Assembly: GCA_019459525.1 (NCBI GenBank) | Contig: JAIBEY010000039.1 | Coordinates: forward strand, 62,001-126,000 | Reading direction: 5' to 3' | Origin: Prolixibacteraceae bacterium | Lineage (GTDB): Bacteria; Bacteroidota; Bacteroidia; Bacteroidales; Prolixibacteraceae | Length of the DNA: 64,000 nucleotides | In this document: in pieces, positions 14,785 through 24,508 of the stretch | Layout: every line of letters begins with the position of its first letter | How positions within the stretch are numbered: position 1 is the stretch's first letter | Translations under genes and position numbers: made by a program | The notes under the pieces: model-generated | The model's database searches: none | Told to the model about the DNA's origin: nothing | What the model saw: only the letters and a program-made list of their open reading frames with translations

Positions 14785-17133
14785 CTAGAAGAAATCTTCC
14801 GAAGTATCCAAACTTTGCTCGATACTTTCCGGATCATCACAATTGATATTCATAGTGAAATTGACCGGGCGTTCAAATTCCGTTAAGTCGCGATACGGTA
14901 AACTGCGGTCGGCATATACCTTGCGCATGTAGTAACCCCAGATAGGCAAGGCCATGCTCGCTCCCTGTCCCGATTGAAGGTCTTCGAAATGGATGCTTCG
15001 TAACTCACCACCAGTCCATGATCCGTTAACCAATTGCGGGGTAATTCCGATAAACCAACCATCAGAATGATTTTGGGTTGTCCCGGTTTTTGCCGCAATT
15101 TGCCCTTTAAACCCGCCATACTCTGGTTTCCAGCGCAACCGTCCACCCGATCCGGCATCAACAACACCCCGCATGAGGTCAATCATTAAATAGGCAGTTT
15201 GTTCATCAATGGCATCATGCTTTTCGGCCCTGAAAGTTGAAATTACATTTCCATGCCGGTCTTCGATACGGGTTACAAAAATGGGTTGCGTATAAACGCC
15301 CTTATTGGCAAATGTTCCATATGCCCCAACCATTTCGTAAAGAGAAACGTCTGATGTTCCGAGGAACATGGAAGGAACCGGATCAATCGGGCTGTAAATG
15401 CCCATTTTTTTCATTACATCTGCCACCGATTGCGGGTTAAACTGTTTCATCACCCAGGCCGAAACCTGATTCACCGAGTGGGCTAACCCCCAGCGGAGAG
15501 TAACCATTTTGTCGTCGAATTTGGTTGCCGATGAGTTTTTGGCTTCCCAGATATTTCCGTCAGGCAAAATGAACTGCTGTTTTACGTTGGGTACCTTGCT
15601 GCATGGCGACATTCCGTTTTGCATGGCCAGAGTATATAAAAAAGGCTTCACTGTAGAACCGACCTGCCTTTTGCCTCCTTTGACCATGTCGTACATAAAA
15701 TGAGTGTAATCCGGACCACCGACATACGCTTTTACATGACCGCTTTTGATATCCATTGACATGAACGAGGACCTGAAAATGCTGAGGTAATATTTCATGG
15801 AATCAAGTGGTGAAAGGATGGTATCACGATCGCCCTTATATGAAAACACGGACATTTCAACCGGATGATCAAATATGCGTTTGATTTCTTCCCACGATTT
15901 GCCACTCAGTTTGGCGAGCCGGTAACGTTCAGTCTGTTTGATCGACTGATCCATTATTCCTTCAACAGCTTCGGTAGATAAGTCGTTGGAGAACGGTTTG
16001 TTTTTTAAATTCTTTAAATGTTTCCGAAACGAAGGTTGCAGGTTGTTTTTAAGGTGCGTGTTCACCGCTTCTTCGGCGTAACGCTGCATCCTCGAGTCGA
16101 TGGTGGTAATTATCCTGATTCCGTCGCGGTATAAATTATAATCGGTTCCGTCATTCTTTTTGTTTTTATGACACCAACCGTAAAGTGGGTTGGTTTGCCA
16201 ATCTACCGAATCTTCGCGATATTTTTGTAACTGCCAGGCACGGTAATCAGACTTTACCGGTTTCTTCGCATTCATGGCCTGACGCAAATATTCCCTGAAA
16301 TACGGGGCAAGTCCGGTTTTGAAATCCACTTTCTGGTAATCCAGCCCGAGAGGGAGTGCCTTTGCCGAATCTCGCGTGGCCTTCGAGATATAGCCGTATT
16401 TCTCCATTTGAGCCAATACAACATTTCGGCGTTTAAGAGTCAGTTCCGGCCTTCTTACCGGATTGTAAAGCGAAGAATTTTTGGCCATACCTACCAGCAT
16501 GGCGGCCTGCTCCAGTCTCAACGAATCGGGCGACGTATTGAAATAAACCGTTGCGGCCGATTTAATACCCACCGCCAAATTCAGGAAGTCGTATTTATTC
16601 AGGTACATGGTCAGGATTTCTTCTTTGGTGTAACTCTTTTCGAGTTTTACCGCAATAACCCATTCTTTAAATTTCCGAAGTACAAGTTCCAGTTTATTGT
16701 CGAGGTTATCGCGGGGGAAAAGCATTTTGGCAACTTGCTGGCTGATTGTACTTCCGCCGCCCGCGTTGGAGTCGCCGGTGATTATTCCTTTTACAACACG
16801 AACCAGCCCACGGGCATCAATGCCTGAATGTTTATAAAAACGAACATCTTCAGTAGCTATCAAGGCATTTATTAACTCGGGGCTAAATTCTTTATAGTCC
16901 ACAAAGCTCCGGTTTTCTTTGAAAAAATATTTGCCAAGAACAACCCCATCGGCCGAAACAACTTCAGACGCGAGCAGATTTTCCGGATTTTCCAGATCTT
17001 CAAAGGTTGGCATAAATCCTAACCAGCCTTGCGCAATCATAAAAAACATCAAAAACACGGCAACAATTCCCGAGGCAAATACATACCAGAAAATCCGGAT
17101 GTATTTTTTATAGACTGAGATATCTTTTTCCAT
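14785..17133 (-). CDS. Class A penicillin-binding protein (PBP1A-like)
   Basis: Bifunctional peptidoglycan synthase of about 782 residues: one N-terminal membrane helix (IFWYVFASGIVAVFLMFFMI), a glycosyltransferase domain with ALIATEDVRFYKHSGID and GGSTISQQVAK, and a transpeptidase domain with the SxxK box in GSTVKPFLYTLAMQ, SVN in AHSVNQVS and KTG in AAKTGTTQNHSDGW. It polymerises and cross-links cell wall in the periplasm. The frame opens at 17178, but the ATG at 17133 gives the normal short cytoplasmic tail (MEKDISVYKKY). Convergent with gcvH, divergent from topA. Confidence 0.93.
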   Translation of the reverse strand: MEKDISVYKKYIRIFWYVFASGIVAVFLMFFMIAQGWLGFMPTFEDLENPENLLASEVVSADGVVLGKYFFKENRSFVDYKEFSPELINALIATEDVRFYKHSGIDARGLVRVVKGIITGDSNAGGGSTISQQVAKMLFPRDNLDNKLELVLRKFKEWVIAVKLEKSYTKEEILTMYLNKYDFLNLAVGIKSAATVYFNTSPDSLRLEQAAMLVGMAKNSSLYNPVRRPELTLKRRNVVLAQMEKYGYISKATRDSAKALPLGLDYQKVDFKTGLAPYFREYLRQAMNAKKPVKSDYRAWQLQKYREDSVDWQTNPLYGWCHKNKKNDGTDYNLYRDGIRIITTIDSRMQRYAEEAVNTHLKNNLQPSFRKHLKNLKNKPFSNDLSTEAVEGIMDQSIKQTERYRLAKLSGKSWEEIKRIFDHPVEMSVFSYKGDRDTILSPLDSMKYYLSIFRSSFMSMDIKSGHVKAYVGGPDYTHFMYDMVKGGKRQVGSTVKPFLYTLAMQNGMSPCSKVPNVKQQFILPDGNIWEAKNSSATKFDDKMVTLRWGLAHSVNQVSAWVMKQFNPQSVADVMKKMGIYSPIDPVPSMFLGTSDVSLYEMVGAYGTFANKGVYTQPIFVTRIEDRHGNVISTFRAEKHDAIDEQTAYLMIDLMRGVVDAGSGGRLRWKPEYGGFKGQIAAKTGTTQNHSDGWFIGITPQLVNGSWTGGELRSIHFEDLQSGQGASMALPIWGYYMRKVYADRSLPYRDLTEFERPVNFTMNINCDDPESIEQSLDTSEDFF

Positions 17134-17511
17134 CCAAAAATAATTTCGATTTGAGAGCACAAAGATAATGAAACCCAACCGAAATTCATTTGAACAAAAT
17201 AAATGAGGTAAGCTGTAATGTAACCAAGGTTTTTGCTGAAGATTCTACAGTGAATTGTATTGTATGATAATAGGTGTTTAGATTGCAGTGAATGAGCGCA
17301 TTATCTGGGCGTTGATACAAGTGTTTGGATTGAAGTGTTTGTAGGGTAAAATAGCACCATAAAGGGTGTTGGAAGGTGCCTGATTGCAATAAATTAATCA
17401 TTTTCAAACAAATATGATTCTAAAATTTATTGGATTATATTTTGAACTTAGCGATTCCTTTTCTTTAATTTGCACAAAATTTTGAATCCCGAACGAAAAA
17501 TTGACCATTAT
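17134..17511. other. 378-base divergent gap between the penicillin-binding protein and topA genes
   Basis: AT-rich control region for two divergent genes. The only element I can support is the topA promoter at 17442-17472. A stretch with repeated GTGTTTGNATTGNAGTG-like text near 17272-17342 is degenerate, and I do not assign it. Confidence 0.5.
17442..17472 (+). promoter_or_regulatory. Probable topA promoter
   Basis: TTG at 17442-17444, a 20-base spacer, then TTAATTTG at 17465-17472 (seven of eight to TAnnTTTG). The predicted start leaves a leader of about 35 bases before the ATG at 17512. Confidence 0.55.
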
Positions 17512-19836
17512 ATGCACGAAAATCTTGTAATTGTTGAGTCACCTGCCAAAGCAAAAACGATTGAGAAATTTTTAGGGAAAGACTTTTTGGTAACCTCCAG
17601 CATGGGGCACATCAGGGATCTCGAGAAAAAAGATTTTGGAATTGACATTCAGAACGATTTTACTCCCAAATACGAAATTTCTGCCGATAAGAAGAAATTA
17701 GTAGCCGATCTTAAGAAACTCGCCAAGGAATCGAATACGATTTGGCTGGCGTCCGACGAGGACCGCGAGGGGGAAGCCATTTCATGGCATTTAATGGAAA
17801 CATTGGCTTTGGATCCAAAAAAGACCAAACGTATTGTTTTTCATGAGATTACAAAAGATGCTATTCTGAATGCTGTTCAAAATCCACGTCCGCTCGACAT
17901 TAATTTAGTTAATGCACAGCAAGCCCGCCGCGTGCTCGACCGTATTGTAGGTTTTGAAGTTTCGCCGGTGTTGTGGAAGAAAGTAAAACCATCGCTTTCA
18001 GCCGGACGGGTTCAGTCGGTTGCCGTGAGATTGATCGTGGAAAGGGAACGTGAGATAATTAACTTCACAGCAACATCAGCCTTTCGTGTTGCTGCAAGTT
18101 TTCTTGTTCCGGAGAAAGATGGCAAAATCGTTGAACTAAAAGCTGAACTTAATCGCAGGTTCGATACCCGTGACGAAGCATATGCATTTCTTGAGAAATG
18201 TAAAAGTGCTGATTTCCAGATTAGCGATGTAGTTAAAAAACCAGGGAGAAGGTCTCCTGCCCCACCTTTTATCACATCTACTCTTCAGCAGGAAGCTAGT
18301 CGGAAGCTGGGTTATTCGGTAAGCCAAACGATGAGTATCGCCCAAAAACTTTACGAATCAGGAAAGATTACTTACATGCGTACCGATTCGGTAAGTCTTT
18401 CGGGTTTAGCGATCAATGCTGCAAAACAAAAGATTGTAGGAAGCCTGGGAGAAAAATACCATCAGGTTCGCCAGTATAAAACAAAGGCCAAAGGAGCCCA
18501 GGAGGCACATGAGGCTATTCGTCCGACATATCTTGACCAGGAAGAAATTTCAGGAACAAATCAGGAAAAGAAACTTTACGATTTAATCTGGAAGCGTACT
18601 ATTGCTTCGCAGATGAGCGATGCCGAGCTCGAAAAGACAACGGTTACCATTGATATTTCGAACGGTGCCGAAAAGTTTATTGCAACCGGTGAGGTCCTTA
18701 TTTTTGATGGATTCCTCAGAGTTTATATTGAATCGGATGATGACGAAGATCAGAATGGAGGGCAAAAAGGATTATTGCCAGCGTTGAGCGTTAACCAAAT
18801 CCTCCGTTGGGATAAAATTCAGGCTACTGAACGGTTTACACAAAAACCACCTCGCTACACCGAAGCAAGCTTGGTTAAAAAGCTTGAAGAGCAGGGAATT
18901 GGACGACCATCAACATACGCCCCAATTATTACGACCGTACAAAATCGTGGTTATGTGGTAAAAGAAGATCGCGAAGGTGTTGAACGCGAATATGGCGATC
19001 TGGTTCTTTCAGGTCAAAAAATTTCAGAAAAAATAAAGAAAGAACAAACCGGAGCCGAAAAATCAAAACTATTTCCGACTGATATTGGCATGGTGGTAAC
19101 CGACTTCCTGATGAGGTATTTTGATCTGATCATGGATTATAACTTTACGGCTAAGGTTGAGAAACAATTTGATGAAATTGCTGAAGGTGAGCTAGTTTGG
19201 AATAATATGATCCGGAGTTTCTATGATCCGTTTCATTCGAAAGTTGAAAGCGCTTTGAATGATGCCGAACGCACCAACGGTGTACGGATTTTGGGGATCG
19301 ATCCGGTTTCAGGAAAAGAGTTATCAGTTAAAATAGGCCGCTTCGGTCCGTTGGCTCAATTGGGCGAAGCCACCGAAGAAGGTGAAAAACCACAATTTGC
19401 GAGCCTCCGTGCTGGTCAACACCTCGAAACAATTACCATTGAAGAAGCGATGGAACTGTTTAAATTGCCCCGGAATCTGGGCGATTTTGAAGGGAAATCG
19501 GTTACTGTAGCAATCGGTCGGTTTGGTCCTTATGTACGGCACGACAGCAAATTTATTTCGCTCGAAAAAAATGTTGATGATCCATATTCGATTGAATTAG
19601 ACAGGGCAATAACCCTGATTGAATCGAAAAGAGAGAAAGATTTAAATGCGGTTATAAAAGTGTTTGAACAAGACCCTGAGGTAAAACTCCTTAACGGAAG
19701 ATGGGGACCGTATATCTCGTACAAAAAGAATAATTATAAAATTCCGAAAAGTACGGATGCTGCTAAACTTTCGTATGAAGATTGTATGAGCCTGATTGAA
19801 AAGCAACCGGTGCAGAAGAAGTCGAGGAAAAAATAA
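17512..19836 (+). CDS. topA: DNA topoisomerase I
   Basis: Type IA topoisomerase that relaxes negative supercoils. About 774 residues. The Toprim domain opens with VIVESPAKAKTIEKFLG and contains SDEDREGEAISWHL; the active-site tyrosine lies in GKITYMRTDS; PSTYAPIITTVQNRGYV follows. The C terminus carries repeats of the short topoisomerase tail domain (IGRFGPYVRH, GRWGPYISYKKNNYKIP) rather than four-cysteine zinc fingers, as is usual in this phylum. Start at the ATG that begins the Toprim strand; the frame is open from 17470. It is followed 73 bases later by the arginase-fold gene. Confidence 0.95.
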   Translation: MHENLVIVESPAKAKTIEKFLGKDFLVTSSMGHIRDLEKKDFGIDIQNDFTPKYEISADKKKLVADLKKLAKESNTIWLASDEDREGEAISWHLMETLALDPKKTKRIVFHEITKDAILNAVQNPRPLDINLVNAQQARRVLDRIVGFEVSPVLWKKVKPSLSAGRVQSVAVRLIVEREREIINFTATSAFRVAASFLVPEKDGKIVELKAELNRRFDTRDEAYAFLEKCKSADFQISDVVKKPGRRSPAPPFITSTLQQEASRKLGYSVSQTMSIAQKLYESGKITYMRTDSVSLSGLAINAAKQKIVGSLGEKYHQVRQYKTKAKGAQEAHEAIRPTYLDQEEISGTNQEKKLYDLIWKRTIASQMSDAELEKTTVTIDISNGAEKFIATGEVLIFDGFLRVYIESDDDEDQNGGQKGLLPALSVNQILRWDKIQATERFTQKPPRYTEASLVKKLEEQGIGRPSTYAPIITTVQNRGYVVKEDREGVEREYGDLVLSGQKISEKIKKEQTGAEKSKLFPTDIGMVVTDFLMRYFDLIMDYNFTAKVEKQFDEIAEGELVWNNMIRSFYDPFHSKVESALNDAERTNGVRILGIDPVSGKELSVKIGRFGPLAQLGEATEEGEKPQFASLRAGQHLETITIEEAMELFKLPRNLGDFEGKSVTVAIGRFGPYVRHDSKFISLEKNVDDPYSIELDRAITLIESKREKDLNAVIKVFEQDPEVKLLNGRWGPYISYKKNNYKIPKSTDAAKLSYEDCMSLIEKQPVQKKSRKK

Positions 19837-19909
19837 TTTTTAAAGGGGAAAGATATTTTTGGGCTATCTTATTTAAAAATGTATTTTCACTTTCTGAAAA
19901 AAACCGCGA

Positions 19910-21073
19910 ATGGACTTGTTGCATTATTTTGATCCTGTTGATTTTGAAAAGTTTGAGTGTGCTGATTGGGCGACCAAAAAACTCACTTTAGGGGCATTAC
20001 TTCAAAAAAATCAGGAAAAGCTTAAGATTGAAAAGGCCGAGCTTATAATTATCGGTGTTAGTGAAGACCGGAATGCGATTGTACCGGGATCGGGAAAATC
20101 TCCGGATGAGATTCGTAAACATTTGTACAGTCTTAACCGGATTGGCCCGCGTTTTAAAGTACTGGATTTAGGTAATCTGAAGTTAGGGCATACGGCTAAC
20201 GATTCATATTTCGCTGTTCGCGACATTTGCGAATACATCCTTGAAAATAATCAAACACTTATTTTATTGGGGGGAAGTCAGGATTTAACCTTCGGGATGA
20301 CGAAAGCATTTGATGGCAGGCTTTTTAATATGGTAACCGTCGATCCAAAGTTTGATTTCAGAAAAGGAATTAAAACGATCAATTCGGAGAACTACCTCAA
20401 CCTGATTTTCGAGAAACAACGAAACTTATATGCCTACACCTCACTGGCTTACCAAAACTATTTTATTGATGCGACTGATGTTGATTATTACAATAGCTGT
20501 TTGTGGGATGTAAAACGGTTGGGGCAGATTCGTTACGACTTAACGTCAGTAGAACCAATCCTTCGGAATGCGCACATATTTAGTTTTGATATTAACTCAC
20601 TCAGATATTTGGATGCCCCGGGTCAATCCATGTGCTCGCCAAACGGATTATACTCCGAAGAAGCCTGCCAGATAGCCCGATATGCCGGAACAAGTGCTGA
20701 ATTGAAACTGGCTGGTTTTTTTAATTTAATTCCGGAAAGAGACCTTTCTACCAATTCTACCAATCTGATGGCTCAGATTGTCTGGCATTTCATGGAGGGG
20801 GTGTTTAATCGTAAGCCAGAAGATCCAACCGAAGACTCTGAAGACTTTAATCAGTTTATGGTTGATATGTCAAATATCAATATGACACTTGTATTTTTTC
20901 AAAGTCGAATAACCGGCCGGTGGTGGATGGAAATTTCGGACTTCGAAAATAGAAACAGCGACATATACATAATACCCTGCGAAGAAGATGATTATAAGCA
21001 GGCTTCGCATGGAGACATCCCTGACCGATGGTGGCGAAACGTTCGGAAAATGTATAAAAGACAAAATAAATGA
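19910..21073 (+). CDS. Arginase-fold (ureohydrolase-like) protein lacking several metal ligands
   Basis: Protein of 387 residues with the layout of the arginase/formimidoylglutamase family, including GVSEDRNAIVPGSGKSPDEI (normally the N-terminal glycine-rich entry), LLGGSQDLTFG, TVDPKFDF and FSFDINSLRYLDAP. In working enzymes two manganese ions are held by H, D-x-H-x-D and D-x-D. Here the first histidine position reads Q124, the DxHxD motif reads D145-P-K147-F-D149, and the DxD reads D227-I-N229. Three of six ligands are therefore changed, which points to loss of the classic hydrolase reaction (inference). The gene stands between topA and the T9SS operon; I recall a similar neighbour in other Bacteroidota. 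Its function is unknown. Confidence 0.8.
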   Translation: MDLLHYFDPVDFEKFECADWATKKLTLGALLQKNQEKLKIEKAELIIIGVSEDRNAIVPGSGKSPDEIRKHLYSLNRIGPRFKVLDLGNLKLGHTANDSYFAVRDICEYILENNQTLILLGGSQDLTFGMTKAFDGRLFNMVTVDPKFDFRKGIKTINSENYLNLIFEKQRNLYAYTSLAYQNYFIDATDVDYYNSCLWDVKRLGQIRYDLTSVEPILRNAHIFSFDINSLRYLDAPGQSMCSPNGLYSEEACQIARYAGTSAELKLAGFFNLIPERDLSTNSTNLMAQIVWHFMEGVFNRKPEDPTEDSEDFNQFMVDMSNINMTLVFFQSRITGRWWMEISDFENRNSDIYIIPCEEDDYKQASHGDIPDRWWRNVRKMYKRQNK

Positions 21074-21113
21074 TAGAAACCTGCGTTCTTTGGTTTTAGA
21101 GATTATCGCTTGT

Positions 21114-21150
21114 TTGGTACAGTAAACAATTTTTCATTATTTTGCTGTAC
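21114..21150 (+). promoter_or_regulatory. Probable promoter of the T9SS operon with a flanking inverted repeat
   Basis: TTG at 21114-21116, a spacer of exactly 20, then TTATTTTG at 21137-21144. GTACAG (21117-21122) and CTGTAC (21145-21150) form an inverted repeat that brackets the -7 element, as an operator would. The leader to the porP ATG is about 36 bases. Confidence 0.55.
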
Positions 21151-21185
21151 AATAATTGGGCGAGATAAGGTCGCAAAAGTGCTTT

Positions 21186-22127
21186 ATGAAAAAAATATTT
21201 TGCTTTTTATTTTTATATATAATAGCTAACTTAGCCGCAATTGCCCAACAAGATCCGCAGTTCAGTTTCAACAGATTAACACAATTAACTGTAAATCCGG
21301 GATACGCGGGGAGTGATGGTGTTATAAGTGGGTTAATATTAAATCGTTATCAATGGGATGGTGTCAAAGGATCGCCACAAACATTGGTGTTCAGTGCTGG
21401 AGGAGCAACCGACCTGTTTGGTATAAATAGTGGGGTTGGTTTTAACGTTATAAGCGACGAATTAGGATTTCAGAAAAATATTTCTGTTAATTTCGATTAT
21501 GCTTACCGAAAAAAGACTAATATTGGAGTTCTGGGCGTTGGAACAAGCGTTGGATTTTATAACATGTCAGTGAATGGAGAATGGTATATTCCAGAAAGTG
21601 AATTTCACGGGGCAACCTCTGATCCTGGAATTCCGCAAGGAGAAGCTAGTCAATTGGCCCTTGATGTTGGATTAGGTTTGTTTTTAAGGGCAAATGATTA
21701 TTTTTTAGGTGTCTCAGTTACACATTTAAACCAGGCATCTATTATACTTGAAGATCAGGCACGTTCTTTTTTGGCAAGGCATTACTATCTGGCAGCTGGT
21801 TACAACGTCAAACTGTCAAATCCGTTGTTTGAATTGCGTCCTTCAGTTTATATAAAAACGGATATGGTTGCGTATCAATTGGATTTAACAGCAGATTTGG
21901 TTTATAAAGAACGATTTTCTGCTGGGTTAAATTACCGGATTAACGACGCCATTGGTATTCTGGTCGGTTTTGAAATGAATAATGGACTTAAGATTGGTTA
22001 TGCCTACGATATTATGACTTCAGCCTTATCGGCTTACGGAGGAGGATCTCACGAACTTTACCTCAGTTATAGCATGGATTTGGGAAAGAATAGGAATAAG
22101 AAATACAAAAGTATAAGATACTTATAA
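21186..22127 (+). CDS. porP: PorP/SprF-family outer-membrane protein
   Basis: About 313 residues: signal peptide (MKKIFCFLFLYIIANLAAIA), then the family opening QQDPQFSFNRLTQLTVNPGY and a beta-barrel with many alternating strands, ending in a strand of about nine residues (HELYLSYSM). PorP/SprF proteins are outer-membrane partners of T9SS cargo and of the PorKLMN core. Its place directly before gldKLMN supports PorP rather than a stray SprF copy. The frame opens at 21156; ATG 21186 starts the signal peptide. It is first in an operon with gldK (gap 32). Confidence 0.88.
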   Translation: MKKIFCFLFLYIIANLAAIAQQDPQFSFNRLTQLTVNPGYAGSDGVISGLILNRYQWDGVKGSPQTLVFSAGGATDLFGINSGVGFNVISDELGFQKNISVNFDYAYRKKTNIGVLGVGTSVGFYNMSVNGEWYIPESEFHGATSDPGIPQGEASQLALDVGLGLFLRANDYFLGVSVTHLNQASIILEDQARSFLARHYYLAAGYNVKLSNPLFELRPSVYIKTDMVAYQLDLTADLVYKERFSAGLNYRINDAIGILVGFEMNNGLKIGYAYDIMTSALSAYGGGSHELYLSYSMDLGKNRNKKYKSIRYL

Positions 22128-22159
22128 CGAAGATATTAGAAGCAACCTATAGCTGTACT

Positions 22160-23497
22160 ATGAAAAAACATTTTTCTATTGGGTTAGTTATTTTAGCCGT
22201 TGTTACACTTACCAGTTGTAACAAATCCGGTAATGGCGAATTAACAGGCGTCAAAGGAAGAGGGAAATGGTTTGAACCAACTCCATACGGAATGACTTTC
22301 GTTCACCGGGGTTCATTCAATCTTGGACCGAATGATCAGGATGTAACTTCGTCCAATACACCATCAAAAACCGTTTCGGTTGATGCGTTTTGGATGGACG
22401 ATACCGAGATTACCAATAACGAATACCGGCAGTTTATTCATTGGGTAAGAGACTCTATAGCCCGAACCTTATTGTCAGAGCAATTTCCTGAATTCATGAT
22501 TAGTGAAGACCGTAGAGGAAATCCGGTTGATCCGCCCCATATTAACTGGGATGAAAAACTGGAATGGGATAATCCTGATTATATCGAAGCCCTGGAACCT
22601 ATGTTCGTTCCTGAAAATGAACGTTTCTTCAAGAAAAAAGAAATTGATGCCCGAAAATTATTTTACGAGTATCATTGGATTGACCTGAAACAAGCTGCCC
22701 GAAGGGTGAATATGTATAACTATGAAACCCAAAGCTACAATGGAAATGTAATTAATGCCAAGGGCGAAGAGGAAGCAATTCAGAACCGTTCTTCATTCAT
22801 TTTACGTAACCAAACAAACATTTATCCGGATACACTATGTTGGATTCGTGATTTTACATTCTCATACAACGAGCCATGGGCAACCCGGTACTTCTGGCAT
22901 CCTGGTTTTGACGATTATCCCGTAGTTGGAGTTCAATGGGAACAGGCTAAAGCCTTCTGTCATTGGAGAACAAAAGTGCATAACGATTATTTAATGAGTC
23001 ATAACGAGAATACGTTACACGATTATCGTTTACCCACAGAAGTAGAGTGGGAATATGCCGCCCGTGGCGATCGCCAGTTATCCATGTATCCCTGGGGTGG
23101 ATATTATACCCGAGAGCAGGATGGAGCTTTTATGGCCAATTTCAAACCGATGCGAGGTAACTACGTAGAAGACGGAGGTATGGCAACTATGAAAGTCGGC
23201 AGTTATGATCCAAACGATTTTGGTCTATATGATATGTCTGGAAACGTTGCTGAGTGGACAAGTACCGCTTATGATGAGTCTGCATACATGTACATTAACG
23301 ATTTTAATCCAAATTTTGAATATAACGCCAAGCCAGATGATGCTCCGGCTATGAAGCGTAAAGTTATTCGCGGTGGTTCATGGAAGGATATATCAGCTTT
23401 CCTTCAAGTCTCAACAAGAAGCTTCGAATACCAGGATACCACAAAATCCTATGTTGGGTTCCGTTGTGTTCGTTCTTCTTTTGGAAATGAATTTTAA
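22160..23497 (+). CDS. gldK: T9SS lipoprotein GldK/PorK
   Basis: Lipoprotein of 445 residues: signal with lipobox LTSC, then a sulfatase-modifying-factor (SUMF1/FGE-like) fold with WMDDTEITNNEYRQF, the DYRLPTEVEWEYAARG strand, GNVAEWTS, VIRGGSWKDI and the closing GFRCVRS. GldK and GldN form the periplasmic ring of the T9SS, tethered to the outer membrane. The fold is used structurally; the two cysteines of working formylglycine enzymes are not evident. A close paralogue lies at 27125. Operon: porP-gldK-L-M-N. Confidence 0.93.
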   Translation: MKKHFSIGLVILAVVTLTSCNKSGNGELTGVKGRGKWFEPTPYGMTFVHRGSFNLGPNDQDVTSSNTPSKTVSVDAFWMDDTEITNNEYRQFIHWVRDSIARTLLSEQFPEFMISEDRRGNPVDPPHINWDEKLEWDNPDYIEALEPMFVPENERFFKKKEIDARKLFYEYHWIDLKQAARRVNMYNYETQSYNGNVINAKGEEEAIQNRSSFILRNQTNIYPDTLCWIRDFTFSYNEPWATRYFWHPGFDDYPVVGVQWEQAKAFCHWRTKVHNDYLMSHNENTLHDYRLPTEVEWEYAARGDRQLSMYPWGGYYTREQDGAFMANFKPMRGNYVEDGGMATMKVGSYDPNDFGLYDMSGNVAEWTSTAYDESAYMYINDFNPNFEYNAKPDDAPAMKRKVIRGGSWKDISAFLQVSTRSFEYQDTTKSYVGFRCVRSSFGNEF

Positions 23498-23520
23498 TTA
23501 TTTATTTTAATTCGAATTTT

Positions 23521-24498
23521 ATGAATATTGGCGAAATACTAAAGTCAAAAAGGTGGAAAGTACTGATGGGGTATGTGTATGGATGGGGCGCAGCGGTAGT
23601 ACTCATTGGAGCCTTATTCAAACTACAGCATTGGAATTATTCAGGGCCTATGTTGGTGGTTGGGTTAATGACTGAAGCTTTTATTTTCTTTATTTCAGCC
23701 TTTGAACCACCCATGGAGCAGCCTGATTGGACTCGGGTTTATCCGGAGTTGCAGGACGATTATGAATTGCTTGAGCCTAGTGAAGACTCACATGTGAATA
23801 TCAAAAATAATCTGGATTCAATTCTTGGCAGTACAAATATTACACCCGAACTGTTAGCGAAGATTGGAAAAAGTTTAATCGATTTGTCCAATACGGCCTC
23901 AGGAATCAGTGACATTTCTGCCGCAACGCTTGCAACCGATGTATATGTGCGAAATTTAAACTCTGCCTCTGAGTCTATGATTTCGTTTTCTGAAACAAAT
24001 ACTCAGGCTAATGCTACGCTCAATAATTCGATAGGCGAATTGGTGAATACCTATAGCCATACTGCCCAAAAGATTTCGGAAACAGGCGATGGAATGCTGA
24101 CGAAGTTAAACGAGTCGAGCTTAAAATTCACTAAACAAATTGACGATTCGGGAAGTAAATTGGTGGAATCATATCAAAAACTTTCAGGCTCTATTGAAAA
24201 AGGATTCAAGGATTTGGATATGAACTCGTTGAGCTACGGAGAAAATTTGCAAAAGCTAAATAAGAATATAGAATCGCTTAATATTACCTACGAAAAACAG
24301 TTAAAGGGTACAAGTGAGCAAATTCATGCCTCGGCCAAGTTCTTTGAAGATCTTAATCAGATGAATCAGGTAATTGCTTTGTCTGCTCAGGAGATGAAAA
24401 AATACAAAGAGAATGCAGAAAAATTGAATTCACACCTTGATGCACTCAATTCAATTTATGGGAACATGCTTGGTGCTATGAATTATAAAAAGAAGTAA
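23521..24498 (+). CDS. gldL: T9SS motor protein GldL/PorL
   Basis: Inner-membrane protein of 325 residues. Two helices lie in the first 62 residues (LMGYVYGWGAAVVLIGALF and GPMLVVGLMTEAFIFFISA); Glu52 in the second is the conserved acidic residue proposed to carry protons in GldL. The remainder is a long, mostly coiled-coil cytoplasmic tail (residues 110-320) with a regular polar pattern. GldL surrounds a GldM dimer and turns the proton gradient into movement for secretion. Directly follows gldK (gap 23) and precedes gldM (gap 10). Confidence 0.95.
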   Translation: MNIGEILKSKRWKVLMGYVYGWGAAVVLIGALFKLQHWNYSGPMLVVGLMTEAFIFFISAFEPPMEQPDWTRVYPELQDDYELLEPSEDSHVNIKNNLDSILGSTNITPELLAKIGKSLIDLSNTASGISDISAATLATDVYVRNLNSASESMISFSETNTQANATLNNSIGELVNTYSHTAQKISETGDGMLTKLNESSLKFTKQIDDSGSKLVESYQKLSGSIEKGFKDLDMNSLSYGENLQKLNKNIESLNITYEKQLKGTSEQIHASAKFFEDLNQMNQVIALSAQEMKKYKENAEKLNSHLDALNSIYGNMLGAMNYKKK

Positions 24499-24508
24499 TT
24501 AGAAGACT

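Noticed and set aside
19910-21073. Calling this gene a working formimidoylglutamase
   Set aside because: Three of six manganese ligands are replaced, so I call only the fold.
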